This document shows, piece by piece, positions 22,601 through 32,201 of a DNA stretch of 64,000 bases. The stretch comes from Emydura subglobosa (lineage: Eukaryota; Chordata; Testudines; Chelidae). The stretch is taken from the NCBI GenBank assembly GCA_007922225.1, contig ML680041.1, forward strand, positions 587,025-651,024. Direction: 5' to 3'. How positions within the stretch are numbered: the first letter of the stretch is position 1; each line of letters opens with the position of its first letter. The position numbers and the translations under genes are program-made. The notes below the pieces were generated by a model. That model was not told where the DNA came from. It was given only the letters and a program-made list of their open reading frames with translations, and ran no database searches.

Positions 22601-23454
22601 TTGGGGATATGCGATTTGGATCGTGGAGATGAAATGTAGGGGTTTGGGGGCATGTGACTGGTAATGGGGGTGTCAGGATTTCGGCATTGAGCGATGTAAT
22701 TCTGGGGGCGCAAAGCTGGGATGTATGGTTGGAGCAGCAAACCTCAACATGCCCAAGTCAGATAATTGCTGAGGTTCTCATGAAGTGTTTGCACCGTCTC
22801 TCGCTGCACAAATCTTTACAGCTGTGTCCTCCACCCCTACATCTGTCTCTCTCCCACCCTGCCCACTTCCTCTCCAGGTCTAAACCATGGCCCGGTGGTG
22901 GCTGGTGTGATCGGCGCCCAGAAACCCCAGTACGACATTTGGGGGAACACGGTGAATGTGGCGAGTCGCATGGAAAGCACAGGGGTCTTGGGCAAGATCC
23001 AGGTATGAGGAATGACAGTGCCACGGGGGGCACTGCTATGGGGTAGCTCACAGCACTAGGGGCCCTAGCTGGGCATGCAGTGGGGAAGCTCACTGCACAC
23101 ACAGGAGGGGAGAAAGGGGCGGGGGGTGCAGCATGGTAGCATGGTCCCCAACCTCCCCTAGGTCCCACCAGCCATGACCCACTCATTTACCGTGGCACTG
23201 CTGTGGGGAAGCTTGCAGCACCAGAATCCCCCCAACCTGGGAGCTAAAAGGGTTGCTGCAACTACAGGGTTAATTTTCTTCCTTCCCTCCTTTACCCCTC
23301 TTCCCCCTAGGTCACAGAAGAGACCGCCAGGGCCCTGGAGACCCTGGGTTACACCTGCTACCTCCGCGGAGTCATCAAGGTGAAGGGCAAAGGCCAGTTA
23401 CGGACCTACTATGTCTGCACTGACTTGTCCCGCTCCAGCCTATTGCTCAGCTGA
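9302..23454 (+). CDS. ADCY4: Adenylate cyclase type 4, complete 25-exon gene
   Basis: Exons: 9302-9457, 10110-10307, 10427-10588, 10956-11105, 12150-12292, 12499-12610, 14280-14407, 14525-14683, 15408-15540, 15767-15949, 16228-16271, 16771-16857, 17113-17182, 17526-17623, 17775-17859, 17985-18122, 18453-18557, 18711-18895, 19082-19166, 19601-19759, 21562-21708, 21902-22009, 22234-22348, 22878-23002, 23311-23454. All are GT-AG and in phase; 1072 residues against 1077 in human. It is a plasma-membrane enzyme converting ATP to cAMP. Six helices lie at about 30-195 and six more at about 585-805. The C1 domain (about 225-455) has metal Asp275 (YADIVGF) and Asp319 (ILGDCYY). The C2 domain (about 845-1065) has the ATP-site residues Lys923 (KIKTIG), Asp1003, Asn1010, Arg1014 and Lys1050 (VKGKG). 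An N-glycosylation sequon (NTT) sits in the second membrane half. Start 9302 has no in-frame ATG upstream in its exon and matches the family N-terminus. Type 4 is favoured over types 2 and 7 by length, overall similarity and its LTB4R/RIPK3 neighbours. Confidence 0.97.
11935..12120. repeat. CCAYCCA microsatellite in ADCY4 intron 4
   Basis: Runs of CCATCCACCCACCCAAACCC repeated about seven times. The block ends only 30 bp before the exon-5 acceptor. Confidence 0.85.
13012..13365 (-). mobile_element. Old CR1 LINE, 3' end
   Basis: The plus strand reads CATAGACTCCTTCACCCGAA, then GGACCATGGTGATCATCCAG, then CTGATCTCCTG, the antisense of a classic CR1 3'-UTR. It continues through degenerate RT-end sequence to GTTCTCGTGCCAACTG. 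It lies in ADCY4 intron 6. Confidence 0.75.
13645..13915 (+). repeat. TG-rich minisatellite in ADCY4 intron 6
   Basis: A (TG)n run at 13658-13697 is followed by units of about 60-70 bp: CTGCCNCCTGATGGTGCATG, GAGGAACTCCATGTAG, then (TG)n. The same unit family fills 14750-15150 in intron 8. Confidence 0.75.
13975..14205 (+). mobile_element. Old CR1 LINE, 3' end
   Basis: Degenerate RT-end sequence (GTGGAATGAACACCCAAGGG, a relic of the conserved WNGLP block, then GAGGTGGTGTCTTCTCCATC) is followed by CR1 3'-UTR-like TGGTCAGACTGGATTATCTG. It lies in ADCY4 intron 6 in the sense direction. Confidence 0.65.
14745..15180 (+). repeat. Minisatellite GAGGAACTCCATGTNGTGTGTG in ADCY4 intron 8
   Basis: About six units of roughly 60-70 bp: CTGCCNCCTNATGGTGNATG, GAGGAACTNCATGT, then GTGTGTGTG. 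The unit near 15112 contains GCTGCCCCCTGATGG, close to the reverse complement of a CTCF core. Confidence 0.8.
16079..16093 (+). promoter_or_regulatory. CTCF-like motif in ADCY4 intron 10
   Basis: CTACTAGGGGGCAGC differs from the CTCF core consensus CCASYAGRGGGCRSY only at its second base. It is a sequence match; binding is not shown. Confidence 0.4.
17275..17520 (+). repeat. About 66-bp tandem repeat with splice-acceptor-like units and a 10-N gap
   Basis: Units contain CCCCTGGTGGCCGGTG, CCCTCACTG, a CTCTCT tract, CCCCTTGCAG and GACCCGCTCCCTGCCC. Two internal copies end in a pyrimidine tract plus CAG, just upstream of the true ADCY4 exon-14 acceptor at 17525. The N gap at 17308-17317 falls inside the array, so copy number is unresolved. 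Confidence 0.75.
18180..18405 (+). repeat. MIR-like SINE heads, three tandem copies
   Basis: Three units with GTCTAGTGGTTGGAG-type A boxes and GGACTCCTGGGTTCTCTCCC B boxes, in ADCY4 intron 16 just before exon 17. No core or tail. Confidence 0.6.
19190..19560 (+). repeat. Degenerate tandem repeat (CACCTGGGTCCC units)
   Basis: Units of about 75-100 bp with GTACTGCYACCCCAGACNCC, TGGGTTCTATTCCCC and GGGAGTT. They recur at 20040-20165 and, in a similar form, at 51020-51160. The block fills ADCY4 intron 19. Confidence 0.55.
20165..20470 (-). mobile_element. Old CR1 LINE, 3' end
   Basis: Starts with CATAGATTCATAGACTTTAA, GGTCAGAAGGATCATCTAGT, CTGACCTTCTGC: the antisense CR1 tail and 3'-UTR. It then runs into degenerate RT-end sequence (CTACCCTTCGCCATGCTAGT). 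It lies in ADCY4 intron 20. Confidence 0.8.
20530..21475 (+). repeat. G/T-only degenerate repeat, about 940 bp
   Basis: The plus strand is almost free of A-rich and C-rich segments and is built from GGTTGGGTTTG, GTTGTGATGGTTG and GGCTGTGG elements. It ends about 85 bp before the exon-21 acceptor of ADCY4. No open reading frame with family similarity is seen. Confidence 0.8.
22440..22575. repeat. Short GGCCAACATTGGCC repeat in ADCY4 intron 23
   Basis: Four to five near-palindromic copies of GCCAACRTTGGCC in about 130 bp. The unit is its own reverse complement at the core. Confidence 0.6.
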
Positions 23455-25790
23455 GAATGGCCCCAGCACTGCCTGCAATGGGCCAGCGCCCATCCGTCCC
23501 ACCACAGTACTTCCTCCCCGCCATCAGGGGGAGCCGGCATGGGAGACTGATGGCTTTGGGTTCATCCTACTCATGTCATGAGCTGATGCCTGGACTCAGC
23601 CTTTCACAATAGGACAAACGAAGGGCTGGGGTGGGGGCTGAGAGGGTGGTGAACCGCCATCTGAAGGAGGCGGGGAGGGGGTGCTTTTTTGAGGCAGACC
23701 CAGGAAGGGTTCAGAGGGGGAATGACACCCCCAAGAGCTGGATGGCGTGATAATGTGGAGGCTCAAGGAGAATTCAGAATAACATGATTTCCCTCAATGA
23801 GGGGCTGGGGGAGCCACATAAGAAGACCCCCGCCTTCTACCCCTTTAATCCCACATCCTTGAAGACGGTCCCCCGCCCCCCTGCCCTCAGTGCCCGGACG
23901 TGCTGTGGTCCCAGCTTTGTTCGCGAGTGCTTCCTGCTAGCCTAGCTCAGGGGCAGGAAACCACAACTTCCGGAGAGACCAGAACTGGCTTCCCCAACAA
24001 AATCTGCTTTCCCCAGGGCATGGAGGAGCCTGGGTGTGTTAGAAGTGTGGGGAGGGGAAGCAGAGAAATATGGCACCAAACTGTGTACAGAGGAAGGGAG
24101 GCAAGCCGTGGGGTGTATGTGCGGGGGAGATTCCCTATAGATTTCATATAAGCAGGGCCCGTAGGCAGCCTCTTGACAGCCTGGTAGTTCCCATCGTCAG
24201 CTCCTGTTCTCTGTCATGTCACTTTGCTGGACATCAACCATTCAGGCTGAAATTTCCCGAGCTGGGGGGGTTCCCTCAGCCTCATTTTTTTTTTGTCCCC
24301 CTGGAAAATTTCGGACAAATGGGTGCCGCCATCTCCGCAATGGCCCATGGAAAATCCACTGGTGTGCCCCGTCTCCCCGTCAACCTCTGCAGCACTTGCC
24401 TTTGAACAGCTCTTCTGCCCGGAGCCAGGGCTTGGTAATTTGGGAAAGGGCAGCTTGCCTGGAGCTCAGCCCAGACATTCGAGAGTTGCCCAGCCAAGAA
24501 CCGTGGATGGTCGGGTCCGCATGGAGCCCCCTGGAACCTGGGCTTTCCCTGCAGGGGCAGAGCTGAACTCTCTGTGAACCCTAGCTGGGCCCAGCAGGTG
24601 GAAATTGCTTGATTCGTAGGGGAGAAAAACAGGCATGGGGGGGGGGGGAAGGCAAGTGGGACGAGGAGCCTGGGTGGGGAAGGGGGAACAGCTAGAGGCT
24701 GGCAGAGCAGGCAGCACTGAGAAATGAGGCTGATTGGACAAGGGGCCTGGGTGTGGAGGCTGAGAAGGGGCACCAGGACTGGGAGCTGGGGGGCTTTAAG
24801 TCTGTGCCCCCTGGTGTGCATCCCCCCGCCCCCCGGAGTTGGGAATGGAGTTCCCTGCATCGTCCCGCCCCCCGCAGCAACCCCTGGGCGAAGCGTGCGT
24901 CTCGTCCGCCCCCCTCCCACAGCACGGGCCCGCCGAGAGGGTGACAACCTACTGCTGCTGCATACTCCGCCCAGCTCGGTGCAGCGGTGTGATTCCAACC
25001 CTTCTAATGAGCCACGGGGGGCAGGATTTCAGCCTGCCCTGTCCCCCGCCCAGTTTGCTTTTTTCTAACAACCCAGGAAATCTCCCACTCAAGCTGCATT
25101 AAAGGATTATGCTGAAGGTTGCGAAGTGGAGCGCTCCCAAGGGAGGAAACGCCCCGAACTAGGGAGGGGCCCCCCTGGAAATTTGACTTTGGGCGTGGTC
25201 TTCTAACGTCTGTGTGTGTAAGATTCTCATATTTAAGGTCCTGCAGGGCTACGCCATGTTCTCGATTTGTAAGCGGTGTCTGTGTCGCTTACTCTGTCTC
25301 CTGCGCACACGCTGAGCGGGTTTTTTGCGGCAGAAACACCCAGACGCTGCTACAGCAGGTGGGAAAGACCTGCCACTTCCCCTGCACCGAGGTATTAAGC
25401 AGCGGCAAAAGAAACTGTCCTTTTAATTAAGCAAAACAACCAGAGGGTGAATTCGCACACAGAGGGGCTGGGTCGGCGCCCCATAGCAGGGATATGCCCC
25501 ATCCCCCCCAAGCCACCTGGACACCCCCCACACTCACCCCTAGTTGGGGCTTGATCTGAGATGCCTCTTCCCCCCCCCCCCCCAAGGGGGTGAGTTGACT
25601 CCTTACTACGCTGGTTTTAAGCAGGGGACGGGGCTTGAACTAGCTGCTCTGAGGCGCGGTGCTATGAAAGGACAGCTTGCGGGACCCCAGCTGGCCCCTG
25701 GGAGCCACCAGCTGCTTGGCTGGAAGACGGGAAAAGCTCCCTGGTGAAACCCCAACTTCTCTTATTCTAGTGGGCCGTGAAAATAGATTT
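23455..25790. other. Intergenic, ADCY4 3' flank
   Basis: ADCY4 (+) and LTB4R (-) converge across this gap. No AATAAA is seen close to the ADCY4 stop. The best signal noted is ATTAAA at 25098-25103, which would give a 3'-UTR of about 1.6 kb. No other gene-like exon was recognised. Confidence 0.4.
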
Positions 25791-26045
25791 AGGGGAAGGA
25801 TGGGCTTGTGGTTCAGGCCCCGGACACCTGCGTTCCATTTCCTGCTCTGCCACCGCCTCCCTCTATGATCTCAGATGAGTCGCTGTGGTCCCTGGGCCTC
25901 AGTTTCCCCATTTGCAAAGCAGGGACAATCGTCCTGCCTTTGCCCACTTAGACCGCAAGTTCCTTAGACGCTGGGGCTGTCTCTCTGTGGGGCTGTGTGC
26001 CTGGCTCAGCAGGGGACCCAATCTTGGTGGGGGGCTGGGCAACGT
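25790..26045 (+). repeat. MIR-like SINE, near full length
   Basis: Head GGGCTTGTGGTTCAGGCCCC and CCTGCGTTCCATTTCCTGCT, core GGGCCTCAGTTTCCCCATTT, and a tail ACCGCAAGTTCCTTAGACGC, CTGTCTCTCTGTGGG, GACCCAATCTTGG. Unlike the head-only copies, this one keeps core and tail, and so identifies the family. Confidence 0.7.
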
Positions 26046-26595
26046 CTGGCACATATCTGTCTGCCCTGCCCCACATCTGCCTCTCAACATCCTCTCAGCA
26101 CCGGTTTCCCTCCATCCCTTTCACCTTGTTTCTCTCCCTCTGCCCTCTCCCTGGCCTTTGTCCCTCAAGCGTCCTCCTGTTCCCCTGTCCCTTCCCCTCC
26201 ATCCGAGCAGATGGGCCGCCTTCTCTCCACTGTAAAATGACCCCATTCACGCCCTAAACCACGTCTCCATGGAGGGTGGAGTGCCTTTTCCACAGTTATA
26301 CAAAGTCTAATTGTGCTTCTTGTGTAGCTGGGCCAGTCCCCGGTGCAGTGAAGGCAGAGCTGGCTCCAGGTCACTGGAGCCTGGGTTTGCTCCCCTCAGT
26401 CACAACTGGTGAGGAAGGGAGAAAGATGCTGGGGCCAGGTTGTTCAGACCAGTTCAACCCCCAAAGATGAAGCAAGCGACCACTCACCCTGCAAATTCTT
26501 CACAGTTTCACCCCCACTCCATGAAGGAGCCAGTGGGAGTCCTTTGCGCCATCATCGTGGGGGCCTCCCAGGAAGATTCTTCCCTTTCCTGTCCC

Positions 26596-27003
26596 CCATG
26601 ATTCCACGGCTAATCCAGGGTGTTGGTGGATGAAGTGGGATTGTTGGCTCTCACATCCCTCATAGTCCCAGGGCTAATCCAGGGTGTTGGTGGATGAGGT
26701 GGGATTGTTGGATCTCACATCCCCCGTAGTCCCAGGGCTAGTCCAGGGTGTTGGTGGATGCTGTGGGATTGTTGGATCTCCCGCTCCCATGTGGCCTAGG
26801 ATTAGTTCAGGGTGTTGGTGGATGTGGTGGGATTGTTGGATCTCACATCTCCCATAGTCTCAGGGCTAGTCCAGGGTGTTGGTGGATGCGGTGGGATTGT
26901 TGGATCTCCTGTCCCCCATGGTCCCACGACTAGTCCAGAGTGTTGGTGGATGCGGTGGGATTGTTGGAGCTCCCATCCCACATGGCCTGGGGCTACTCCA
27001 GCG
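26596..27003 (-). repeat. 64-bp tandem array overlapping the LTB4R stop codon
   Basis: Six units spaced 64 bp (for example at 26748, 26812, 26876, 26940) of GGTGTTGGTGGATGNGGTGG, GATTGTTGGATCTC and CCCAGGGCTARTCCAG. The right-most unit is degenerate and contains GGCTACTCCAGCGGGTGGGT, in which CTA is the complement of the LTB4R stop codon. The array thus begins at the receptor's last codons and runs into its 3' flank. Confidence 0.85.
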
Positions 27004-28039
27004 GGTGGGTGGTAAGGGTCGTGTTCTCTGGGTTCCCATCCTGCCCCATCTCCAGCTTGGCCTCCTCATGCCGCTGGATGGTCCGCCCCGTCCACTGCCG
27101 CGTGCTGGACACCTCCGAGGCCGTCCCCTCAAACAGCTTGGCCATGAAGCCTATGCCGGCCGACTTGATCAAGGCACCACCGGTGAAGGCGTAGAGGATG
27201 GGGTTGACGCTGCTGCTGAAGAAGGCCAAGGCCGTCAGGGTGGGCCGGGCCATCTTCCCAGCCATGATGAGCGCTTTGGAGTGGCTCAGTGCCCCAGCTA
27301 CATCGAGGAGGTTCACCACGTGGAAGGGCAGCCAGAAGAAGGCGAAGGCGACCACGATCAGCGCGATGAGCCGGTTGGTGCGGCGCTTCCGCCGGAAGCG
27401 GGTCTCCCGCAGCCGGCGCCCGATGACCCCATAGCTCCAGATGATGGCGGCAAAGGGCAGGACGAAGCCGGTGAGGGTCTCGAAGAGGTTGTGGAAGACC
27501 AGGTGGCCGGGGGTGGGATGCAACAGGTCGCAGAGGAGGTGCGGACTCCGGAGCACCAGTTCGCGGTAGAAAATAACCGGCACGGCGAGGAGGAAAGAGC
27601 CAATCCAGATGGCCAAGACCAAGGACCTGGCCACGAGCTTGGTCCGGATCTTCTGTGAGATGAAAGGCTTGGAGACGGCCAAGCAGCGGTCCAGGCTCAT
27701 GAGGGCGATGAGGGAGATGCTGGCATACATGCTGACCCCGCAGATGTAGTGGCATAACTTGCAGACCACGGGGCCGAACTCCCAACTGCCGGCGCTCAGG
27801 AGCCGGAGGAAGAAGGGAGCGGTGAGCAGGACGGCACAGTCGGCCAAGGCCAGGTGGAGGATGAGGAGGCAGGTGACGGTGCGCTTGTGGACCCGCCACA
27901 GGGCGCTCCAGACCACGAAGACGTTGCCCGGGAAGCCCAGGATGAAGGCCAAGGAGAGGATGGCCAGGCCCAGCTTGGCGCCGGGCAGCGAGGGCAGCAC
28001 GCCGCTCTGGGCGGTGGCGTTGAGGGTGGCGTTGGTCAT
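26993..28039 (-). CDS. LTB4R: Leukotriene B4 receptor 1 (BLT1)
   Basis: A class A G-protein-coupled receptor of 348 residues (human 352), encoded in one coding exon. The high-affinity LTB4 receptor couples mainly to Gi and drives leukocyte chemotaxis. Seen directly: two sequons (Asn3, Asn7), helix-1 GFPGN (Asn39), helix-2 LALAD (Asp67), Cys93 before helix 3, DRC at 117-119 in place of DRY, FFWLPFHVV in helix 6 and NPILY in helix 7. The tail motif KLFEGTASEVSSTR-like matches human BLT1 rather than BLT2. ATG 28037-28039 was chosen because a splice acceptor (CTGTCCTCCAG) ends just upstream, leaving a 17-base leader exon part to 28056. The open frame upstream of that acceptor is intronic. It converges on ADCY4, as in mammals. 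Confidence 0.95.
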   Translation of the reverse strand: MTNATLNATAQSGVLPSLPGAKLGLAILSLAFILGFPGNVFVVWSALWRVHKRTVTCLLILHLALADCAVLLTAPFFLRLLSAGSWEFGPVVCKLCHYICGVSMYASISLIALMSLDRCLAVSKPFISQKIRTKLVARSLVLAIWIGSFLLAVPVIFYRELVLRSPHLLCDLLHPTPGHLVFHNLFETLTGFVLPFAAIIWSYGVIGRRLRETRFRRKRRTNRLIALIVVAFAFFWLPFHVVNLLDVAGALSHSKALIMAGKMARPTLTALAFFSSSVNPILYAFTGGALIKSAGIGFMAKLFEGTASEVSSTRQWTGRTIQRHEEAKLEMGQDGNPENTTLTTHPLE

Positions 28040-28364
28040 CGGGCCGAGAGACGGGCCTGGAGGACAGGAGGGCTGGTGAGAACTATGGGAAGGACTCCAT
28101 GTGGCTTCTCCTGCCTCAGTTTCCATAACCCCGAACACAGCCTCCATGCCCTACACCGCTCTAGTTAGATCCACACCCCCCCCATGCCCTACGTAGACCC
28201 CTCCGTCCCCCACCCTCCTCTGTCTGTCTATCACCTACGCACCCAGTCCTCCACGCAGTCCCATACATCCAGCCGTCTTCACACCGAGCTCGCTAGCTGG
28301 CTCCCTGCCCAGCACCAACGTGCCAGCCAGACCCCTACATAGTCGTCTATCCATCCCCCTGTCG

Positions 28365-28860
28365 TGTGCCCACATCTCCAGCATCCTCATCTATCTCGCC
28401 AGCCGTCTGCACGCACACCTGTCCATCCATCGCCCCACACTCCTGTATATCTACCCCATACACCCCCTTTATTGATCTATTGATCTATCCCCATACACCC
28501 CATATCTATCCCTCTACACCCCATATATCTATCTATCTGTCTATCTCCGTACACCCTACATATCTGTCTGTCTGTCTATCTACCCCATACACACCCTCTA
28601 TTGATCTATCCCCGTACACCCCCATATCTATCTGTCTATCTATCCCCCTACACCCCCATATCTATCCCCCTACACCCCATCTCTCTGTCTATCCCTGGAC
28701 ACCCCCATATCTATCTGTCTGCCTGTCTGTCTGTCTATCCCCATTCACCCCCATATCTAACTGTCTATCTACATCTGTGTCTGTCTATCCCCATCCCCCC
28801 ATCTGTCGGTCTGTCTGTCCGCATGCACCCCTCTATCTCGCTAGTTGTCTAGCTATGCCT
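28365..28860. repeat. CTAT/CTGT microsatellite block
   Basis: About 500 bp of TATCTATCTG and CTGTCTGTC with repeated TACACCCCATAT spacers, upstream of LTB4R in its 5' intron or flank. Confidence 0.85.
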
Positions 28861-29408
28861 TTCTCGGCTCTCAGGCCCCATGCTTGCTCTGTGGCAATGG
28901 CCAGGGCGGGGGGAGCCGGGGGGGGGGGCTCTTCTCAAGGCGGGAAGAGGTGTTACGGTTTCCTGAGGACACTGCGGGCAGCTGATGGGGCAACTTCCCC
29001 GTTGCCCTTGCGCCGTGTGTTGCAAAGTGGCGCCCATCCTTCCCCAGCGAAGTGGGTCGGGGGGGTGAAATTTAGGGGAAGTGGGGGGAGCTCCGGGGGG
29101 GGGGCGACGGCAGCCAATGGGGGGGGGTTGGAAGAGTTTGCCCGGGGAGCAGGAGGACAATGGGGCTGGCAGGGGTTGAGCAGCACCATGCACCCCGGTG
29201 ATCTGGCTGCCCTCCCCCTCCATGCACCCACATCGCTCTGCCGGTGCCCCTCACTCCTGCCCCACAGCCCCTCCCCTGCTCGCCCAGCCCTGGCCTGGCC
29301 TCCACCACAGCTCTCCTGGCGCCCCCCCCCCACTCCTGCCCCACAGCTCGGCCAACCCTGGGCCTCCCTCCCCGCCCCCCTCCAGCTTGGCGTCAGCCGG
29401 ACACTCAC

Positions 29409-29560
29409 GGTTCATCCTTTCAGACCGTCGCTCCCCAGCGAAGCTTCCTCCAGCCGTCTGATCCGCAGGGCGTCTCTCAGAGCCACCCCAGCCCGTCTGG
29501 CTGCTCCGAGGCGGCTGAGTCACCGGGAGGCACAGCGAGCGGAAGTGGCAGCCGTCTTGA
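29409..29560 (-). promoter_or_regulatory. Candidate LTB4R non-coding first exon and promoter with an AP-1 site
   Basis: On the minus strand GGATGAACC is followed by GTGAGTGTCC, a strong donor at 29408. It could splice to the acceptor at 28057. Upstream, TGAGTCA at 29516-29522 is a consensus AP-1 element in a GC-rich setting. This is a sequence-only suggestion. Confidence 0.3.
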
Positions 29561-30235
29561 GTAACCCACAGGGCCGAGCCACCCCGAGGAGACCTGAGTG
29601 TTTCAGGGGGTGGGGAAAGGAGGGAGGGTGAAAAAGTGGGACCCCTTTTTCAGGGAGGGCGAGGTGCCTGCCTAAGACAAAGCCCCTAAGGGCGGGACGG
29701 TCCCGCGGACGGCGGGACGGCTGGGTCGCCCGAGGTGGCGCGGAGAAGGGACCTGACTTCTTGAGACCCAGGCGTCCGGTTCTGGCCCCCTCCCCCCTTG
29801 CCCAGAATGGGGTCCCAGTGCGAGCCCACGGGGTGGCGAAAGGGAAACTGGAACCCTCGGCCCCCCCGCCTGGCGCCGGACTGGATCGGGTCGGTTACTG
29901 GACCACAGCCCTGAGGCTGGGAAACAGGGGCCCCCAGAGGATGACTGAGCCTCATGTCACCCACCCTGCAATGACGGTCAGGGGACAGCAACCCCTAGAG
30001 AGCCCCCCCCCCCAGCTCCCTGAATCACAGCCCCACCCAACACGGCAGCAGGGTCGGCGTTGCCTGCAAACTCTGACTCAGCTGTCTCGCTTCCCGGGCC
30101 CCACGCTGACCTACTTCGCCCTGTTTCCTCTTGCAGGCGGAGGGGAGCCCAGCCCTGCAACTTCCTCGGAGGGTAGAAATGTGGGGCACCACGGTACCTG
30201 ACCAGAGAGGTCACCGAGTGCAGCCTCTGCAAGTG

Positions 30236-30362
30236 GATTGGAACCCAAGAGTCCTGGCTCCCCCTGCTCTAACCCCTAGACCCCACTCCCCTCCTGGAAC
30301 TGGGGATAGAACCCAGGAGTCCTGGCTCCCAGCCCCACCCCGCTCTAATCACCAGCCCCCAC
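30236..30362 (-). repeat. MIR-like SINE heads (reverse)
   Basis: Two units with GAACCCAAGAGTCCTGGCTC and CTAACCCCTAGACCCCACTC. Confidence 0.55.
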
Positions 30363-30734
30363 TGACCTCCCAATGATGGGGAGAGACGCCACCGTTCATC
30401 GACCCGGCCCAATTACTAAAAGCACGACCTCTTTGAGTCCCGCCCGGCCGTTGCGCAGGGATGCTGGGTGTCCGCCTGAACCTCTCACAGCTAGAAACCG
30501 GTTTATTGCCTCCCCATCGCCCTACGGCACCCTCACGGGCTTGGGGCACCCCCCGCCCCCAAGGTATGGGGGTAGCTGCAGGTCTATTGCCCGAGAAAGA
30601 AATAAAGGCAGGCCTTGCTTGTGTTTTGAGTACTAGCATAAGCCTGAGTCAGAGCGGGCTGCGCTAGGTGCTGCACACACCCCGCCCCAGATCAGGGGCC
30701 CGCCCGGGTGTGGGGTGTTGCCCAAACTCACCTC

Positions 30735-30985
30735 TGCCTAATTTACAGATGAAATAGACAAGGGATTGGGGGAGAAACTGAGGCACAGAGAAATTTACTT
30801 ATCTGATGACTCAGTGGATCAGGGGCAGAGCCAGGGATGGAACCCAGGAGTCCTGGCTCGCTCCCCCCCCTGTAACCACTAGACTCCCACGCCCCTCCCA
30901 GAACTGGGGCACGAACCCAGAAGTCCGGGCTCCCAGCCCCCCTACTTCGTGACCACTAGACCCGACAGCCAGGATAGAACCCAGG
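30735..30985 (-). repeat. MIR-like SINE with core (reverse)
   Basis: Core ACAGATGAAATAGACAAGGG and GAGAAACTGAGGCACAGAGA, followed by heads with GGAACCCAGGAGTCCTGGCT and GTAACCACTAGACTCCCACG. A second head follows. It supports assigning the short copies to the same family. Confidence 0.65.
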
Positions 30986-31154
30986 AAATGTTAATCGGCT
31001 AGCGCTGCCTTGTCTTGGGCCTCAGTTTATCCCCAGCCTATATACCAACCTTTCTCGCCTATGACCTGTAATGTCACATTTCACCTCAAGGAGGCAGCAT
31101 TTTGCTTCCATGAATATAGAATGGACATCAGCGCCCAAGACTAAGCCAGGCCCC

Positions 31155-31490
31155 TTTTCGGGTACAGCGAAGGTCAACAGAAAGGATCAGAGGGCTGGAG
31201 CAGCTTCCAGATGAGGAGAAATTAATAAGACGTGGACTTTTCAGCTTGGAAAAGAGACACCGAAGGAACTAGGGGGTCACACCGATGACCTGAATAGGCA
31301 GCAGGTTTAAAAGGGAGTATTTCATCACCCAGTGCGCAGTAATCTGTGGAACTCCTCTCCAGGGGATGTTGGGAAGGGAGGCCAAGATTATAACAGGGGC
31401 CCGAAAACAAAGTAGCCATTGGCCACTGACGGAAGACAGGACACTGGGCTACATGGACCTTTGGTCTGACACAGCCTGGCCATTCCTGTG
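31155..31490 (+). mobile_element. Old CR1 LINE, 3' end
   Basis: GGTCAACAGAAAGGATCAGA, GGAGAAATTAATAAGACGTG, TGGACTTTTCAGCTTGGAAA and AATCTGTGGAACTCCTCTCC are degenerate RT C-terminus blocks. ACACTGGGCTACATGGACCT and TTTGGTCTGAC form the 3'-UTR. It lies between LTB4R and LTB4R2. Confidence 0.75.
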
Positions 31491-32172
31491 TGCCCCTTAA
31501 AGGGGACGGGTCCCCGAAATTGACAGAGTCCTTAAAGGGGAAGCTTCCCGGAGGGTCAGAGTCTGGCAGAGAGCAACTCCACCCTTAAAGGGAAAATGTC
31601 CATGCGGGATGAAGTCTGGCAGGGATAAACTGCCTCCCTGGAAGGCATGTACCATGAGACAGGAGGGGCACAAAAACAGCAGGCATCGGCAGTGAGAAAT
31701 TTCCCCTTTAAGAGCAAGTTAAAGGGGAAGTGTCCATGCAGACCAGAATCTGGCAGGGAGAAATGTTTGACCATGAGAAATTCCCCTTTCAGAGCAAATT
31801 AAAGGGGAAGTGCCCCCAGAGGACCAGAATCTGGCAGTGAAAAATGTTTGGCCATGAAAAATCCCATTTAAGGACAAATTAAAGGGGAAGTGTCCATGAA
31901 GACCAAAATCCAGCAGGGAAAAATGTTTGGCAGCAAGAAACTCCCCTTGAAGAGCTAATTAAAGGGGATGTGTCCATAAGGACCAAAGTCTGGCAGTAAG
32001 CATGCTGCTGTTAAAGGGGAAGTTCCCTCGAGGACCAGAATCTGGCAGTGAGAAATGTTTGGCACGGAGAAACACCCCTTTAAGAACAAATTAGAGGGGA
32101 AGTGTCCATGAGGACCAAAGTCCAGCTGGGGGGGGGGACTCTGCTCTTAAAGGGAAAGCATCCATGAGGAGA
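31490..32172 (+). repeat. 75-80 bp tandem array with TTAAAGGGGAAG
   Basis: About eight units: TTAAAGGGGAAGTGTCCATG, AGGACCANARTCTGGCAG, GGAGAAATGTTTGGC, CCCCTTTAAGAGCAAA. The array ends about 30 bp from the LTB4R2 stop codon. A related pair lies at 4040-4125 in the last RIPK3 intron. Confidence 0.85.
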
Positions 32173-32201
32173 GTGAATACGTGGGGGCTCGGTGGGGATG
32201 G

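Noticed and set aside
26876..27658. 260-codon open frame antisense to LTB4R
   Set aside because: It is the mirror of the receptor coding sequence and the 64-bp array; no independent family similarity.
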